The position numbers and the translations under genes were made by a program. A DNA stretch of 64,000 nt, from NCBI RefSeq assembly GCF_030149505.1, contig NZ_JASBRN010000045.1:298042-362041 (forward strand), written 5' to 3'. Shown piece by piece: positions 37,263 to 47,579 of the stretch. The stretch is from Nocardioides sp. Its GTDB lineage: Bacteria; Actinomycetota; Actinomycetes; Propionibacteriales; Nocardioidaceae. How positions within the stretch are numbered: position 1 is the first letter of the stretch; the number at the start of each line of letters is the position of its first letter. The notes under the pieces are model-generated. The model ran no database searches, was not told where the DNA came from, and saw only the letters and a list, made by a program, of their open reading frames with translations.

Positions 37263-39401
37263 ATGCGTCCTGTCACCGATCTCGAGCGCCGCGTCGCCCC
37301 CTTCAAGGTGGTCTCGGACTACCAGCCCTCCGGCGACCAGCCGGCGGCGATCGCCGAGATCAGCAAGCGCATCCAGGGCGGGGTCAAGGACGTCGTGCTG
37401 CTGGGTGCCACGGGCACCGGCAAGACCGCCACCGTGGCGTGGGTGACCGAGCAGCTGCAGCGCCCGGTGCTGGTGCTCCAGCCCAACAAGACGCTGGCCG
37501 CGCAGTTCGCCAACGAGCTGCGCCAGCTCTTCCCGGACAACGCGGTGGAGTACTTCGTCTCCTACTACGACTACTACCAGCCCGAGGCATACGTCCCCCA
37601 GACCGACACCTACATCGAGAAGGACTCCTCCATCAACGAGGAGGTCGAGCGGCTGCGGCACTCCGCGACCAACTCGCTGCTGACCCGGCGCGACGTGATC
37701 GTGGTCAGCACCGTGTCCTGCATCTACGGCCTGGGCACCCCGCAGGAGTACGTCGACCGGATGCTGCGGCTGCGGGTCGGGGAGGAGCACGACCGCGACT
37801 CGATCCTGCGCCGGCTGGTGGAGATCCAGTACACGCGCAACGACATGTCCTTCACCCGCGGCACCTTCCGGGTCCGCGGCGACACCCTCGAGATCTTCCC
37901 GGTCTACGAGGAGCACGCGGTGCGGATCGAGTTCTTCGGCGACGAGGTCGAGCGGCTGATGACCCTGCACGCGGTCACTGGCGAGGTACTCACCGAGGAC
38001 CAGGAGCTCTACGTCTTCCCCGCCACCCACTACGTCGCCGGCCCGGAGCGGATGGAGCGCGCGATCGCCGGGATCGAGAAGGAGCTGGAGGAGCAGCTGG
38101 CGGTCTTCGAGCGCGAGGGCAAACTGCTGGAGGCCCAGCGGCTGCGGATGCGCACCACCTACGACATCGAGATGATGCGCCAGGTCGGCTCGTGCTCGGG
38201 CATCGAGAACTACTCGATGCACATGGACGGCCGCAGCCGGGGCAGCGCACCCAACACGCTCCTCGACTACTTCCCCGAGGACTTCGTGCTGGTGGTCGAC
38301 GAGTCGCACGTCGCGGTCCCGCAGATCGGCGGGATGTACGAGGGCGACATGTCCCGCAAGCGCAACCTGGTCGAGCACGGCTTCCGGCTGCCCAGCGCCA
38401 TGGACAACCGTCCGCTGCGCTGGGAGGAGTTCCTCGAGCGGATCGGCCAGACGATCTACCTCTCCGCCACGCCCGGTGACTACGAGCTCGACCTGGTGGG
38501 TGGCGACAAGCCGCCGCACGTGGTGGAGCAGATCATCCGGCCCACCGGCCTGATCGACCCCGAGGTGGTGGTCAAGCCGACCAAGGGCCAGATCGACGAC
38601 CTCATCCACGAGATCAGGCTGCGCACCGAGAAGGACGAGCGGGTCCTGGTCACGACGCTGACCAAGAAGATGTCCGAGGACCTCACCGACTACCTCCTCG
38701 ACGCCGGCATCAACACCCGCTACCTCCACTCCGAGGTCGACACCCTCAAGCGCATCGAGCTGCTGCGCGAGCTGCGGATGGGCGCCTACGACGTGCTGGT
38801 CGGCATCAACCTGCTCCGCGAGGGCCTCGACCTGCCCGAGGTCTCGCTCGTCTCGATCCTCGACGCCGACAAGGAAGGCTTCCTGCGCTCGGACAAGTCG
38901 CTGATCCAGACGATCGGCCGCGCGGCCCGCAACGTCTCTGGCCAGGTGCACATGTACGCCGACAAGATCACGCCCTCCATGGAGGCGGCGATCGACGAGA
39001 CCAACCGGCGTCGGGCCAAGCAGATCGCCTACAACACCGAGCACGGCATCGACCCGACGCCGCTGCGCAAGAAGATCGCCGACATCACCGACATGCTCGC
39101 CCGTGAGGACGAGAACACCCAGGCCCTGCTGGAGACCTGGGCCGGCACCGAGGCCAAGGGCCGCGCCGGCAAGGTCGGCAAGCGCCAGCCGGTCCCGGCG
39201 CTGGCGTCCGGCGATGCCGGCAAGCACGCCAAGGACCTCGCCGGCATGCCCAGCGCCGACCTGGCCCAGCTCGTGCAGGACCTCACGGACCAGATGAAGG
39301 AGGCCGCCGCGGAGCTGCAGTTCGAGGTGGCCGCGCGCCTGCGCGACGAGATCCAGGAGCTGAAGAAGGAGCTACGCCAGATGATCGAGGCCCAGAAGTA
39401 G
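37263..39401 (+). CDS. uvrB: Excinuclease ABC subunit B
   Basis: [51 protein letters not shown]-terminal UVR motif. Confidence 0.98.
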   Translation: MRPVTDLERRVAPFKVVSDYQPSGDQPAAIAEISKRIQGGVKDVVLLGATGTGKTATVAWVTEQLQRPVLVLQPNKTLAAQFANELRQLFPDNAVEYFVSYYDYYQPEAYVPQTDTYIEKDSSINEEVERLRHSATNSLLTRRDVIVVSTVSCIYGLGTPQEYVDRMLRLRVGEEHDRDSILRRLVEIQYTRNDMSFTRGTFRVRGDTLEIFPVYEEHAVRIEFFGDEVERLMTLHAVTGEVLTEDQELYVFPATHYVAGPERMERAIAGIEKELEEQLAVFEREGKLLEAQRLRMRTTYDIEMMRQVGSCSGIENYSMHMDGRSRGSAPNTLLDYFPEDFVLVVDESHVAVPQIGGMYEGDMSRKRNLVEHGFRLPSAMDNRPLRWEEFLERIGQTIYLSATPGDYELDLVGGDKPPHVVEQIIRPTGLIDPEVVVKPTKGQIDDLIHEIRLRTEKDERVLVTTLTKKMSEDLTDYLLDAGINTRYLHSEVDTLKRIELLRELRMGAYDVLVGINLLREGLDLPEVSLVSILDADKEGFLRSDKSLIQTIGRAARNVSGQVHMYADKITPSMEAAIDETNRRRAKQIAYNTEHGIDPTPLRKKIADITDMLAREDENTQALLETWAGTEAKGRAGKVGKRQPVPALASGDAGKHAKDLAGMPSADLAQLVQDLTDQMKEAAAELQFEVAARLRDEIQELKKELRQMIEAQK

Positions 39402-39414
39402 GGCGAGCCGGACC

Positions 39415-40122
39415 TCAGTCCTCGGTCGTCTCCTCGGCCACCTTCATCGCCTGCCGGCTGACCACGAGCCCGACCAGGCGCGAGACCACCAGCGCCACGT
39501 ACAGCACGCCGGCCACCATCTCGACCGCCACGATCGAGCGTGCGTGCGCGGCGACCGGCACGACGTCGGACAGCCCGACGCTCGTGAGGACGGAGAAGGA
39601 GAGGTAGAGCAGCTCGAACCAGCTGCGCTCCGCTCCCTCGCCGGTGCCGACGAAGGCGCCGGGATCGAGCACCTGGACGGCGGCGTAGAGGTAGGCGAAG
39701 CCCCAGGCGACCACGGTGAAGGCAGCGCCGGTGGCGTACAGCTCGTCGCTGGTGACCCGGTCGTCGTGGAAGACGTAGCGGATCATCGAGTAGGAGACGT
39801 AGAAGTAGAACGGCGCGTGCAGTGCCGCACTGACCAGCAGCACCCACGCCGTGTCGCTGGCGAGGGCCTCGGCCACGCTGAACGCCGCCGCAGGGGCGCC
39901 GAGGGTCAGGGCGACCCAGGACAGGGCGGGCGTGCGCCGTACGGCGGCGACGGCCGCGCCGACCGCGAGGATCTGGAAGACACCGAGCACGGCCCGGCCG
40001 ACCGCGCTGTCCTCGAGGAACGGGTAGGCCAGGACGACCAGCAGCTGGGCACCCAGCAGGACCGCGGAGGGGTGCCGGCCGAGCAGGCCGTCGGGGTGCG
40101 GGCCGGGTGCGGGTCGGGTCAC
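39415..40122 (-). CDS. Ion channel (potassium channel-like) membrane protein
   Basis: Pore-like FELLYLSFSVLTSVGLSDVVPV. Confidence 0.7.
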   Translation of the reverse strand: MTRPAPGPHPDGLLGRHPSAVLLGAQLLVVLAYPFLEDSAVGRAVLGVFQILAVGAAVAAVRRTPALSWVALTLGAPAAAFSVAEALASDTAWVLLVSAALHAPFYFYVSYSMIRYVFHDDRVTSDELYATGAAFTVVAWGFAYLYAAVQVLDPGAFVGTGEGAERSWFELLYLSFSVLTSVGLSDVVPVAAHARSIVAVEMVAGVLYVALVVSRLVGLVVSRQAMKVAEETTED

Positions 40123-40151
40123 CCCGCGACCCTAGGACAGGCCGGAGGACA

Positions 40152-41462
40152 ATGGGCGCCGTGACGCCCCCCGCCGACGCCGACGCCGACACGTTCCGCG
40201 GGGGCTGGCTCGTGTGGGGCAGCGCGCTGTCGCTGTACCTCCTGGCGGTCTTCCACCGCTCCTCGCTCGCGGTCGCCGGACTGGCCGCCGCCGAGCGCTT
40301 CGACATCACCGCCGCACAGCTCGCGACCTTCACGATGCTGCAGCTGCTGGTGTACGCCGGGATGCAGGTGCCCGTCGGCCTGCTGGTCGACCGGTTCGGC
40401 CCGCGCAGCGTGATCCTGACCGGCGCGCTGCTGATGGCGGTGGCCCAGGTCGGCTTCGCGCTCGCGGAGACGTTCGTGCTGGCGCTGCTGGCCCGGACCC
40501 TGGTCGGGCTGGGGGATGCGATGACCTTCATCTGCCTGCTGCGGCTGGTCGCGACGTGGTTCCCGCCGCGGCGCATCCCGTTCCTCACCCAGCTCAGCGG
40601 CACCCTGGGCCAGAGCGGCGCCCTGCTCGCAGCCGCCCCGATGACCTGGGCGCTGGGCAGCCTGGGCTGGACGGGGGCCTACTTGTCGTCGGCGGCCGTC
40701 GGCGTGGTGCTTAGCCTGGTCGCCGTCGTGGTGCTCCGCGACGGGCCGTCCGGGCGCCACCACCGCGGCGCCACCATGGCGTGGGCCTCGGTGCGCGCGA
40801 GCCTGCGGGCCTCGTGGGCGCACCCCGGCACCCGCCTGGGCTTCTGGATCCACTTCAGCACCCAGTTCAGCGCCACTGCGCTCGGCCTGCTGTGGGGCTA
40901 TCCCTTCCTCGTCCGCGGCGAGGGGCGTAGCGCCGTCGAGGCCGGCCTGCTGCTCAGCCTGCTCGTCGTGGCGGTCGTCGTGGCGGGCCCGGTGCTGGGC
41001 TGGCTGGTCGGCCTGCACCCGTGGCACCGCTCGTCGATGGCGCTGGTCATCGTCGGGTCGATCGTCACCGTGTGGACGGTGGTCCTGCTGTGGCCGGGCG
41101 ACGCGCCGATCTGGCTGCTCGTCCTACTCGTCGTGGTCGTCGGCATCGGGGGACCGGCCTCGATGATCGGCTTCGACGTCGGCCGCACCGCCAACCCCGT
41201 CGAGCGGCTGGCCTCCTCCAGCGGCATCATCAACGTCGGCGGCTTCTCCGCCAGCCTGCTGCTGGTGATCGCCATCGGCCTGGTGCTGGACTGGCGCACC
41301 CCCGGCTCTGGCACCGACTACCCGCCGGAGGCGTTCCGGTGGGCCATGTCCACGCAGTACGTCCTGTGGGCGGTCGGCCTGACCCAGCTCGTGCGCTACC
41401 GCGTCCGCGCCCGCCGCGTCTTCGACCGCGCAGCGCTCCAGGCCGAGGTGCGTGCGCGGTGA
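40152..41462 (+). CDS. MFS transporter
   Basis: 12 TM-like segments; PVGLLVDRFGPRSVILTGALLMAVAQ. Confidence 0.88.
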   Translation: MGAVTPPADADADTFRGGWLVWGSALSLYLLAVFHRSSLAVAGLAAAERFDITAAQLATFTMLQLLVYAGMQVPVGLLVDRFGPRSVILTGALLMAVAQVGFALAETFVLALLARTLVGLGDAMTFICLLRLVATWFPPRRIPFLTQLSGTLGQSGALLAAAPMTWALGSLGWTGAYLSSAAVGVVLSLVAVVVLRDGPSGRHHRGATMAWASVRASLRASWAHPGTRLGFWIHFSTQFSATALGLLWGYPFLVRGEGRSAVEAGLLLSLLVVAVVVAGPVLGWLVGLHPWHRSSMALVIVGSIVTVWTVVLLWPGDAPIWLLVLLVVVVGIGGPASMIGFDVGRTANPVERLASSSGIINVGGFSASLLLVIAIGLVLDWRTPGSGTDYPPEAFRWAMSTQYVLWAVGLTQLVRYRVRARRVFDRAALQAEVRAR

Positions 41463-41758
41463 GCGAGCCGGAGCGCACCCCCGACGGCAGGTACGTCGTC
41501 ATCGACGGCCGCCGCTGGCGGGCCACCGACCCCGACATCCCCGACGAGCGTGCGGCCGAGCTGCGCAAGGTCCTCATGGCCTGGCGCCGCGAGGTGCGGC
41601 GGACCCAGGGCACCGACGAGGAACGGGCCTCCCGGGATGGCGTCCAGGCCGCCAAGATCGCGCTCGGCGAGCGGGGCACCCCGTGGTGGGAGCAGACCGA
41701 CGCCCAGCGCCGGGCCCGCTGGGAGGCCGACGTGGCCTGGCCGGACGAGCGCTCCTGA
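41459..41758 (+). CDS. Small conserved protein of unknown function
   Basis: GTG start overlapping the MFS stop; YVVIDGRRWRATDPDIPDERAAELRKVLMAWRREVRRT. Confidence 0.65.
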   Translation: MSEPERTPDGRYVVIDGRRWRATDPDIPDERAAELRKVLMAWRREVRRTQGTDEERASRDGVQAAKIALGERGTPWWEQTDAQRRARWEADVAWPDERS

Positions 41759-41781
41759 GCGGCGCCGGTCGACCCTGGGGG

Positions 41782-42630
41782 TCAGCCCGAGCGAGGGCGC
41801 CACAGCCGCCACCGACGAGGTGCGCGCTCGGCATCGGAGTCGACGGAAGCCTCCGGAGGTGAGAGCCAGGCAGCGATCTCGGGTGCCGGGTGCCCCATCA
41901 GCGTGGTGTCGACGGAGGTCTGCGTCGCCGACTTCGGCGCGCGCACCATCGTGAGCAGGGGCGGGCCGAAGGACCGGCGGGCGGCCGCGCTCGAGAGGAC
42001 GGACATGATGTCGGTCCCGGCCTCGTCGGCATCGTCCCAGCCCTGCACCCGGACCACGTCGGCACGGGAAATGCGGGCTCGACCTCGCTCGGAGTCGTGG
42101 ACGATCTCGGTCTCGGTGACCCAGAGCGCCTCGCGCCGGCAACGTCCTGCTGCCTTCGTGGCCCAGCGGGCTGCGAAGTACGTGAACGGCACGAGTGCCA
42201 AGCCGATCAAGAAGAGCCGGTCGAGGCTGGCGTTCCACGCCAGGTAGACCCAGAAGCCAGTCAGGGCGAGCAGGCCCAGGTCGAGGGCCGAGTGCACCCA
42301 CCTGCGTCCAGGCCAGGTCAGGAGAAGCACTGCCGGCTGGCCGTCGATCCGCGACGGGCGAGCGGTCGGGAACCGGCGCACCAGCACCACGGCGAAGAAG
42401 TAGAGGGTGCAGACCACCGAAGCGGCAGCCGTGTACCAGACGATAGACCGGAAGAAGAGCGCGTCGTCGGGGAGCTCCCGGCTGTGCAGCACTGACGACC
42501 CCGCGAATCCACCGAGGGCCATGGCGAAGTAGGCGCGTGCTTCACTCAACCGCCACGACCGGTTGACGGGCTTGTGAGTCAGATCCGGAACGAGGGGTGG
42601 GGCCTGTCCCGGCCGATTCAGCTGAGCCAT
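41782..42630 (-). CDS. Four-TM membrane protein with PH-like C-terminal domain (candidate immunity/partner of the ESX-like cassette)
   Basis: Two TM pairs (SIVWYTAAASVVCTLYFFAVVLV, ALDLGLLALTGFWVYLAW) then RREALWVTETEIVHDSERGRARISRADVVRVQGW; overlaps 42618. Confidence 0.6.
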   Translation of the reverse strand: MAQLNRPGQAPPLVPDLTHKPVNRSWRLSEARAYFAMALGGFAGSSVLHSRELPDDALFFRSIVWYTAAASVVCTLYFFAVVLVRRFPTARPSRIDGQPAVLLLTWPGRRWVHSALDLGLLALTGFWVYLAWNASLDRLFLIGLALVPFTYFAARWATKAAGRCRREALWVTETEIVHDSERGRARISRADVVRVQGWDDADEAGTDIMSVLSSAAARRSFGPPLLTMVRAPKSATQTSVDTTLMGHPAPEIAAWLSPPEASVDSDAERAPRRWRLWRPRSG

Positions 42631-43862
42631 CCACCCACCGTGCCGATGGCTCCGGACACCCCGTCGGCGATCGCGCCGCCGGTGTCCTCGATCGCCTCCC
42701 ATCCCTCCTCGAGCGCCGCGCCGACATCTGGGCCGTTCTCGAACAGGGAGTCGATGGCACCGTCGGCGAAGATCGAGACCCCGGCTCCCACCACGCCGCC
42801 GACGACGGCACCGACGGCCGTGCCGGCCACCGGTACCACCGACCCGACCGCCGCTCCCACCCCGGCGCCGGCGGCGGCACCGGCGAGGAAGGATCCGCCC
42901 TGTGACACGGCGATCTGGGTCGCGCTCTCGCCGTCCTGGTAGTCGTTGTAGACGCCGAGACCCAGACCGGCGGCTCCAAACAGCTTGCCGGCCGCTTTGA
43001 GCTTCTGCGGTCCGGGAGCGTTGTCCACGGCGTTGCTGCGGCTGAGCAGGTCGGTGGCCTCGTCCAGCTTGCCCTCGATGACCAACCGGTCGGCTCGCAG
43101 CTTGTCGGCGTCCAGGGTCTCGAAGAAGAGCCATCGACGCTTGAGGTAACGGTCGGGGTTGGCCTGCATGTCCTGGATGGCTCGCTCGGCCTCGTCCAGG
43201 AGAGACTGCGCCTGGGCCTGGAGCCGCGACTTCCTGCTCGTGAGGACGTCTGCCCACGCACCGGCGGCCCCGTCGCCGATGACCTCGGCGGTCGAGAGCA
43301 ACCAGGCAGCGTGGTCGGTGAGGGCGTACTGGTCCTGCAGGTCCTGGCATGCGGCGGCGTACGCACGGTCCACCCGTGCCGCCTCCGACTCAGCAGCGAC
43401 GTAGGCACGGAGCAGGTCCTGGTGAGCGTTGTACGCGGTCACACGGTCGTTGTGGGCTGCCACCTCGGTGGGCGTGCCGGTGAAGTCGTCCGGGGGGCGG
43501 GCGGGTCCCTGGCCGGGGTGCAGGACGAGGAATCCGCTCACGGTGAGGCCGGCGGCCGTGGCGGTGCGGCGCACGTCCGCCATGTCGCCCTGGCAGCGAC
43601 GCAGCGACGCGGCGAAGCCCTCCAGGTCCCGTGCCATCTCGCGTGCGGCGCCCTCGAGGTCGTCCGTGGCGCCGCTGGCGGTGGCCATGATGCCCGCGAA
43701 CTCGTCCCCGGCCACGCCCTCCCAGGAGCGCTGGGTGGTCGCGCGGACGGCGTGGCAGGTGTCGGCGGCGTCCTCGAGCTTGTCGGCGAGGCCGGTGCGC
43801 AGCCAGGTGGCGGCCGACTCGATGCTGCTGGGCCTGCCCTCGATCTCGGTGTCGACGCTCAC
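42618..43862 (-). CDS. Long WXG/LXG-like putative T7SS substrate with glycine-zipper C-terminus
   Basis: Coiled N-terminus with SWEGVAGDEF; C-terminal GAAAGAGVGAAVGSVVPVAGTAVGAVVGGVVGAGVSIFADGAIDSLFENG. Confidence 0.6.
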   Translation of the reverse strand: MSVDTEIEGRPSSIESAATWLRTGLADKLEDAADTCHAVRATTQRSWEGVAGDEFAGIMATASGATDDLEGAAREMARDLEGFAASLRRCQGDMADVRRTATAAGLTVSGFLVLHPGQGPARPPDDFTGTPTEVAAHNDRVTAYNAHQDLLRAYVAAESEAARVDRAYAAACQDLQDQYALTDHAAWLLSTAEVIGDGAAGAWADVLTSRKSRLQAQAQSLLDEAERAIQDMQANPDRYLKRRWLFFETLDADKLRADRLVIEGKLDEATDLLSRSNAVDNAPGPQKLKAAGKLFGAAGLGLGVYNDYQDGESATQIAVSQGGSFLAGAAAGAGVGAAVGSVVPVAGTAVGAVVGGVVGAGVSIFADGAIDSLFENGPDVGAALEEGWEAIEDTGGAIADGVSGAIGTVGGWLS

Positions 43863-44158
43863 GAGCCCGACTCCACGACGCTCTGGATCTCGGTGAGCCC
43901 GGCCGCAGCCTCCGCGTCGGCCCGCCGGTAGTACGAGCGGGCGTCCCGCACGACGTCCGCGGCCGCCCCCATCGACGTGCTGACGACGCCCGCACTGTGG
44001 GAGACCTGGCTGAGCATGGCGGCGATGACGGCCGTCATCGGGCCGGCGTCGACCGTGCCAGGGGCCGAGTCCGCCGCGGACTCGAGGTCCTCGGCCCCGG
44101 AGTCGAGGTCGGAGGCGATGGTGGTGAGGGCGCCGAGGTCGACGTCGAGCCTGCTCAT
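43859..44158 (-). CDS. WXG100/ESX-like small helical protein
   Basis: 99-aa all-helical ORF (LGALTTIASDLDSGAEDLESAADSAPG...); ATGA overlaps both neighbours. Confidence 0.55.
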   Translation of the reverse strand: MSRLDVDLGALTTIASDLDSGAEDLESAADSAPGTVDAGPMTAVIAAMLSQVSHSAGVVSTSMGAAADVVRDARSYYRRADAEAAAGLTEIQSVVESGS

Positions 44159-44487
44159 GGCCGAGGGGTCTTGTCCGTGCCGGGGGCGTGGGCACCGGAG
44201 TCGTCCAGCCCCGGGTCACGGTCGACGAGGAGCAGGTCGTACGGCGTGGCGTCGTGGATGCGCTGCAGCGTCTCCACGTCGCACACGATCCAGGCGTTCC
44301 CGTCCCGGTAGAAGTCGAAGAGACGGTCGATGGCCGAGTAGACGAACAGTGCCGTGCGCCCGTCGTGCAGGGTGTGCATGAGGACCTGCCGCAGGGCCGG
44401 GTCCGACTCGTCCGTGGTCGGGACGTAGACCACGGGCGGCATGGCCGGCAGGACTCCGGTCCGTGACCCCATCGGACGCGTGCTCAT
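44155..44487 (-). CDS. SseB/SAV_915-like small protein
   Basis: VVYVPTTDESDPALRQVLMHTLHDGRTALFVYSAIDRLFDFYRDGNAWIVCDVETLQRIHDATPYDLLLVD. Confidence 0.6.
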   Translation of the reverse strand: MSTRPMGSRTGVLPAMPPVVYVPTTDESDPALRQVLMHTLHDGRTALFVYSAIDRLFDFYRDGNAWIVCDVETLQRIHDATPYDLLLVDRDPGLDDSGAHAPGTDKTPRP

Positions 44488-44615
44488 GTGGACCTCCGAG
44501 AATCGACGAGCAGGCAGAACGGTAGCCGACGGAGCGTGCGGGCTCGACCGAACCTTCCCGGGGCCCTGGCAGGATGACCCGGAACGTGCACCCGACGAGG
44601 ACGGCAGGTGGGGCG

Positions 44616-44978
44616 ATGAAGCAGCCTAAGACCCAGCTGGGCGCAGGGGAGACCCTCCTGGAGCGCTGGGGCGCCAACCGCACCCAGAGCGACCAGCGGG
44701 CCGTGGGCGGGCACCTCTACCTCACCGACCAGCGCCTGCTCTTCGAGCCGCACCGCTTCGACGCCAGCCTGTCGGGGCGCGGCGCCTCGGTGCCGCTGCG
44801 CGACATCACCGACGTCGTCCGCGTGCCGCGCGACCTGAAGCACTTCTTCGGCGGCGGACTGCGCGCTCGGCTGGGTGTGGTGACCGCCCGAGGGACCCAC
44901 CTGTTCGTCGTCAACGACCTCGCCGGCAAGGCGCGCAGGATCCTGGAGGAGCGCGACCGGTCGAGGGGCGCGGGCTAG
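44616..44978 (+). CDS. GRAM/PH-like domain protein
   Basis: GGHLYLTDQRLLFEPHRFDASLSGRGASVPLRDITDVVR. Confidence 0.65.
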   Translation: MKQPKTQLGAGETLLERWGANRTQSDQRAVGGHLYLTDQRLLFEPHRFDASLSGRGASVPLRDITDVVRVPRDLKHFFGGGLRARLGVVTARGTHLFVVNDLAGKARRILEERDRSRGAG

Positions 44979-44987
44979 GGCCTCGGG

Positions 44988-47579
44988 TCAGCCAGGCAGG
45001 ACCGCGCGCAGCGGCCGCGAGCGCACCGCCACGAGCACGACGGCCACCACCGCGAGGGTGGCGAGCGCCCGCACCCAGCCGGTCGCCAGGTCCAGCGGCA
45101 GGGCTGCCAGGGCGACCAGCAGCAGCACGTGCACCGCGAGCACGGTGGTGCCCGCGGAGCCGACGGGCGCCAGCACCGGCTGGAGCACCCGCGCGAGCGG
45201 GCGCCAGCAGGCGGTGAGGAGCAGCCACGCGACCAGGGCGACCAGGACCAGAGCGACGAGCCGTCCCGCGGGCAGGTCGCGGCCGTCGGTCAGGTCCAGC
45301 AGACGCTCGGCCGGCTCGCCGCCGGCAAGGGCTGCTGCCGTGGTGACGCCTGCCCACGCGAGCCCGACCACGACCGCGACGGCCAGCAGGGCGCGACGCA
45401 GCCAGGCGCGGTCGAGCAGGGCGCGGAGCTCGCGCCGGTGGTGGGCCAGCACCAGGCCGTGGACGAAGACGACCTGCCACAGCAGCGGCGGGTACGCCGC
45501 CTCCCAGGTGCCCCGGGTCCAGTCGGGCGTCCACACCACGCCGGCGGCGTACGTCGCCCAGGAGCCGAGGAGCACCAGCCACCAGGCCCGCCGCCGCAGC
45601 AGCGCGACGAGCAGCGGCGTGACGAGGGCGAGCACCACGAGCAGGCCCAGCATCGACAGCGGCCAGGGGATGGTGCGCAGCACGAAGAGCTCCCGCACCG
45701 CCCACCAGGGCGGCGGGTACTCCAGCAGGGGAGCGGCATCGACGTACAGGTCGGTGCCGCCTGTGCGCCCGGCGCCGCCGGGGAGCCAGTGGGTGACCGC
45801 GCGGTCGGCGGTGCCGGGCAGGTAGCGCAGGCCCAGCACCACGAGGGCGACGAGGACGGCTACGATCCACCAGGTGAGGGCGCGACGCCAGCGTGCCGAC
45901 GCGGCCGCCAGCGCACCGCCGGCCTCGACGAGCGCCTCGTGGCGCAGGCCGACCGCGAGCCCGGCGACCAGGACGAACGCCTCGGGACCGACCAGCCCGC
46001 CCATGAGGCGGGCGACCGGTCCGTCGGTGGTCGCCAGCAGCTCGACGTGCGCGGCGACCAGGCCGACGAGCAGCACCCCTCGCGCGACGTCGAGGCGCAG
46101 GTCCCGGTTGCCCGGGGCGGCGTGGTCGTGGCTGTCGGCGGCATAGCCCCAGTCAGGCCGTCGCCGCGCGGCCAGCGCGGCGAGGCCGGCCAGGACCAGC
46201 AGCGAGAGCGCGCTGCCGGCCAGCCACCAGGGGCGGGGGACCGGCAGGACGGCGGTGGCCAGGCCCGGGTCCGGGCTCGGGCCGGCCTGGTCCTCACCTC
46301 CGGTCCCCTCCGCGCCGCCGCCCTCGAGGTCCTCGGGGTCGACCTCGACCACGGGCGTCACGGGCCCCAGGTCGACCTCGCCCTCGAGATCGCGCAGCAG
46401 TGCCTGGGCGAGCTCCGGGGTGCGGGTGGCCCGCCAGTCGACGACGCGGTCGCGGGCCTCCGCCTCGCGGCGGCGCTCCTCCAGCCAGAGGATGCCCGCG
46501 ATCCGCGGCCAGTCCTGGTCGGCGCGCAGCACCTGCCGCCACCAGGAGCGCTTGATGTCGATCTCGGGGTCGCCGCGACGATCGGGGATCCACAGGGCGC
46601 CGGTGTCCATGAGGAAGGGCTTGTCGAAGCCGTCGGCGAAGCGGTCGTAGAAGGGACGGGTCGGAGCCTGCTGCCCGTAGTTGTAGACCTCGTTGAGGCG
46701 CGCCCGCAGCGCGCCCTCGCCGGGGACCCGGTCGATGTCGAACCCGGTCGCGGACTCCTCCTCGCCGGTCTCGCCGCCGGTGCCCGGGTCCTCGAGCTCG
46801 TTGTCGATGCGTCCGAGGTCGGGCCCGTAGTGGTAGAGCGTGAGCCCGACCCAGTCCACGGCCTCGGGCCCGGGCCAGTACGGGCCGTAGGGGTCGTCAC
46901 CGGTGCCCAAGCGGCCGTCGCCGTCGGTGTCGAGGGTCTCGACGTCGGCGGTCCGCTCGGGGTCCACGTCGCCGAACGCCGCGCCGTAGGGGTAGCCGGC
47001 ACCGTAGACCGGCGACCAGACCATGGCCGCCGAGGGCAGCTGGTCGTGGACGACGTCGGCGAGCTCGCGGAAGGCCTCGACGTAGGCGCCGGGCTGCTGG
47101 CCCCAGGAGTACCAGGTGCCGTTCATCTCGGGGGCGAAGCGCAACAGGTAGCCGGTGCCGAGCTCCTCGTGCAGCGCCGACAGCTCGTCGGTCAGCGCCG
47201 TCGCGTCCTCGGCGTCCAGCTCGTCGAGGGGCACGCTGGGCTCCAGGCTGAGCACCGGCACGGCGCCCTGCGCCGCGGACTCGGTGACCAGGCGGCGCAG
47301 GAAGAAGGTGGAGTCCTGGGTCAGGGGGTAGGCCACGCGCTGGCCGTAGAGCGCGGCGTCGCTGCCCAGCCGGTCCCGGTAGTCCTCCGCGGAGTCGGTC
47401 AGCCAGTCCAGCTGCGGGCCGAACCAGGGACGGCCGGGTGCGGGGAGGGGCAGCCCGTCCTCGTCCTCGCCCGAGGCCGCGGCTCCGGGCGCCAGCCACA
47501 CGAGGGGGACGATCGCGCCGGCGAGGGCCAGCAGCACGCCGATCGTGCGCACCACGACGTACGCCGCGACGCGGGTCAT
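44988..47579 (-). CDS. GH26-like glycoside hydrolase domain fused to OpgC/acyltransferase-like polytopic membrane domain
   Basis: GTGYLLRFAPEMNGTWYSWGQQPGAYVEAFRELADVV (GH26-like), then RDLRLDVARGVLLVGLVAAHVELL...GPEAFVLVAGLAVGL and about 10 TM segments. Confidence 0.75.
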   Translation of the reverse strand: MTRVAAYVVVRTIGVLLALAGAIVPLVWLAPGAAASGEDEDGLPLPAPGRPWFGPQLDWLTDSAEDYRDRLGSDAALYGQRVAYPLTQDSTFFLRRLVTESAAQGAVPVLSLEPSVPLDELDAEDATALTDELSALHEELGTGYLLRFAPEMNGTWYSWGQQPGAYVEAFRELADVVHDQLPSAAMVWSPVYGAGYPYGAAFGDVDPERTADVETLDTDGDGRLGTGDDPYGPYWPGPEAVDWVGLTLYHYGPDLGRIDNELEDPGTGGETGEEESATGFDIDRVPGEGALRARLNEVYNYGQQAPTRPFYDRFADGFDKPFLMDTGALWIPDRRGDPEIDIKRSWWRQVLRADQDWPRIAGILWLEERRREAEARDRVVDWRATRTPELAQALLRDLEGEVDLGPVTPVVEVDPEDLEGGGAEGTGGEDQAGPSPDPGLATAVLPVPRPWWLAGSALSLLVLAGLAALAARRRPDWGYAADSHDHAAPGNRDLRLDVARGVLLVGLVAAHVELLATTDGPVARLMGGLVGPEAFVLVAGLAVGLRHEALVEAGGALAAASARWRRALTWWIVAVLVALVVLGLRYLPGTADRAVTHWLPGGAGRTGGTDLYVDAAPLLEYPPPWWAVRELFVLRTIPWPLSMLGLLVVLALVTPLLVALLRRRAWWLVLLGSWATYAAGVVWTPDWTRGTWEAAYPPLLWQVVFVHGLVLAHHRRELRALLDRAWLRRALLAVAVVVGLAWAGVTTAAALAGGEPAERLLDLTDGRDLPAGRLVALVLVALVAWLLLTACWRPLARVLQPVLAPVGSAGTTVLAVHVLLLVALAALPLDLATGWVRALATLAVVAVVLVAVRSRPLRAVLPG

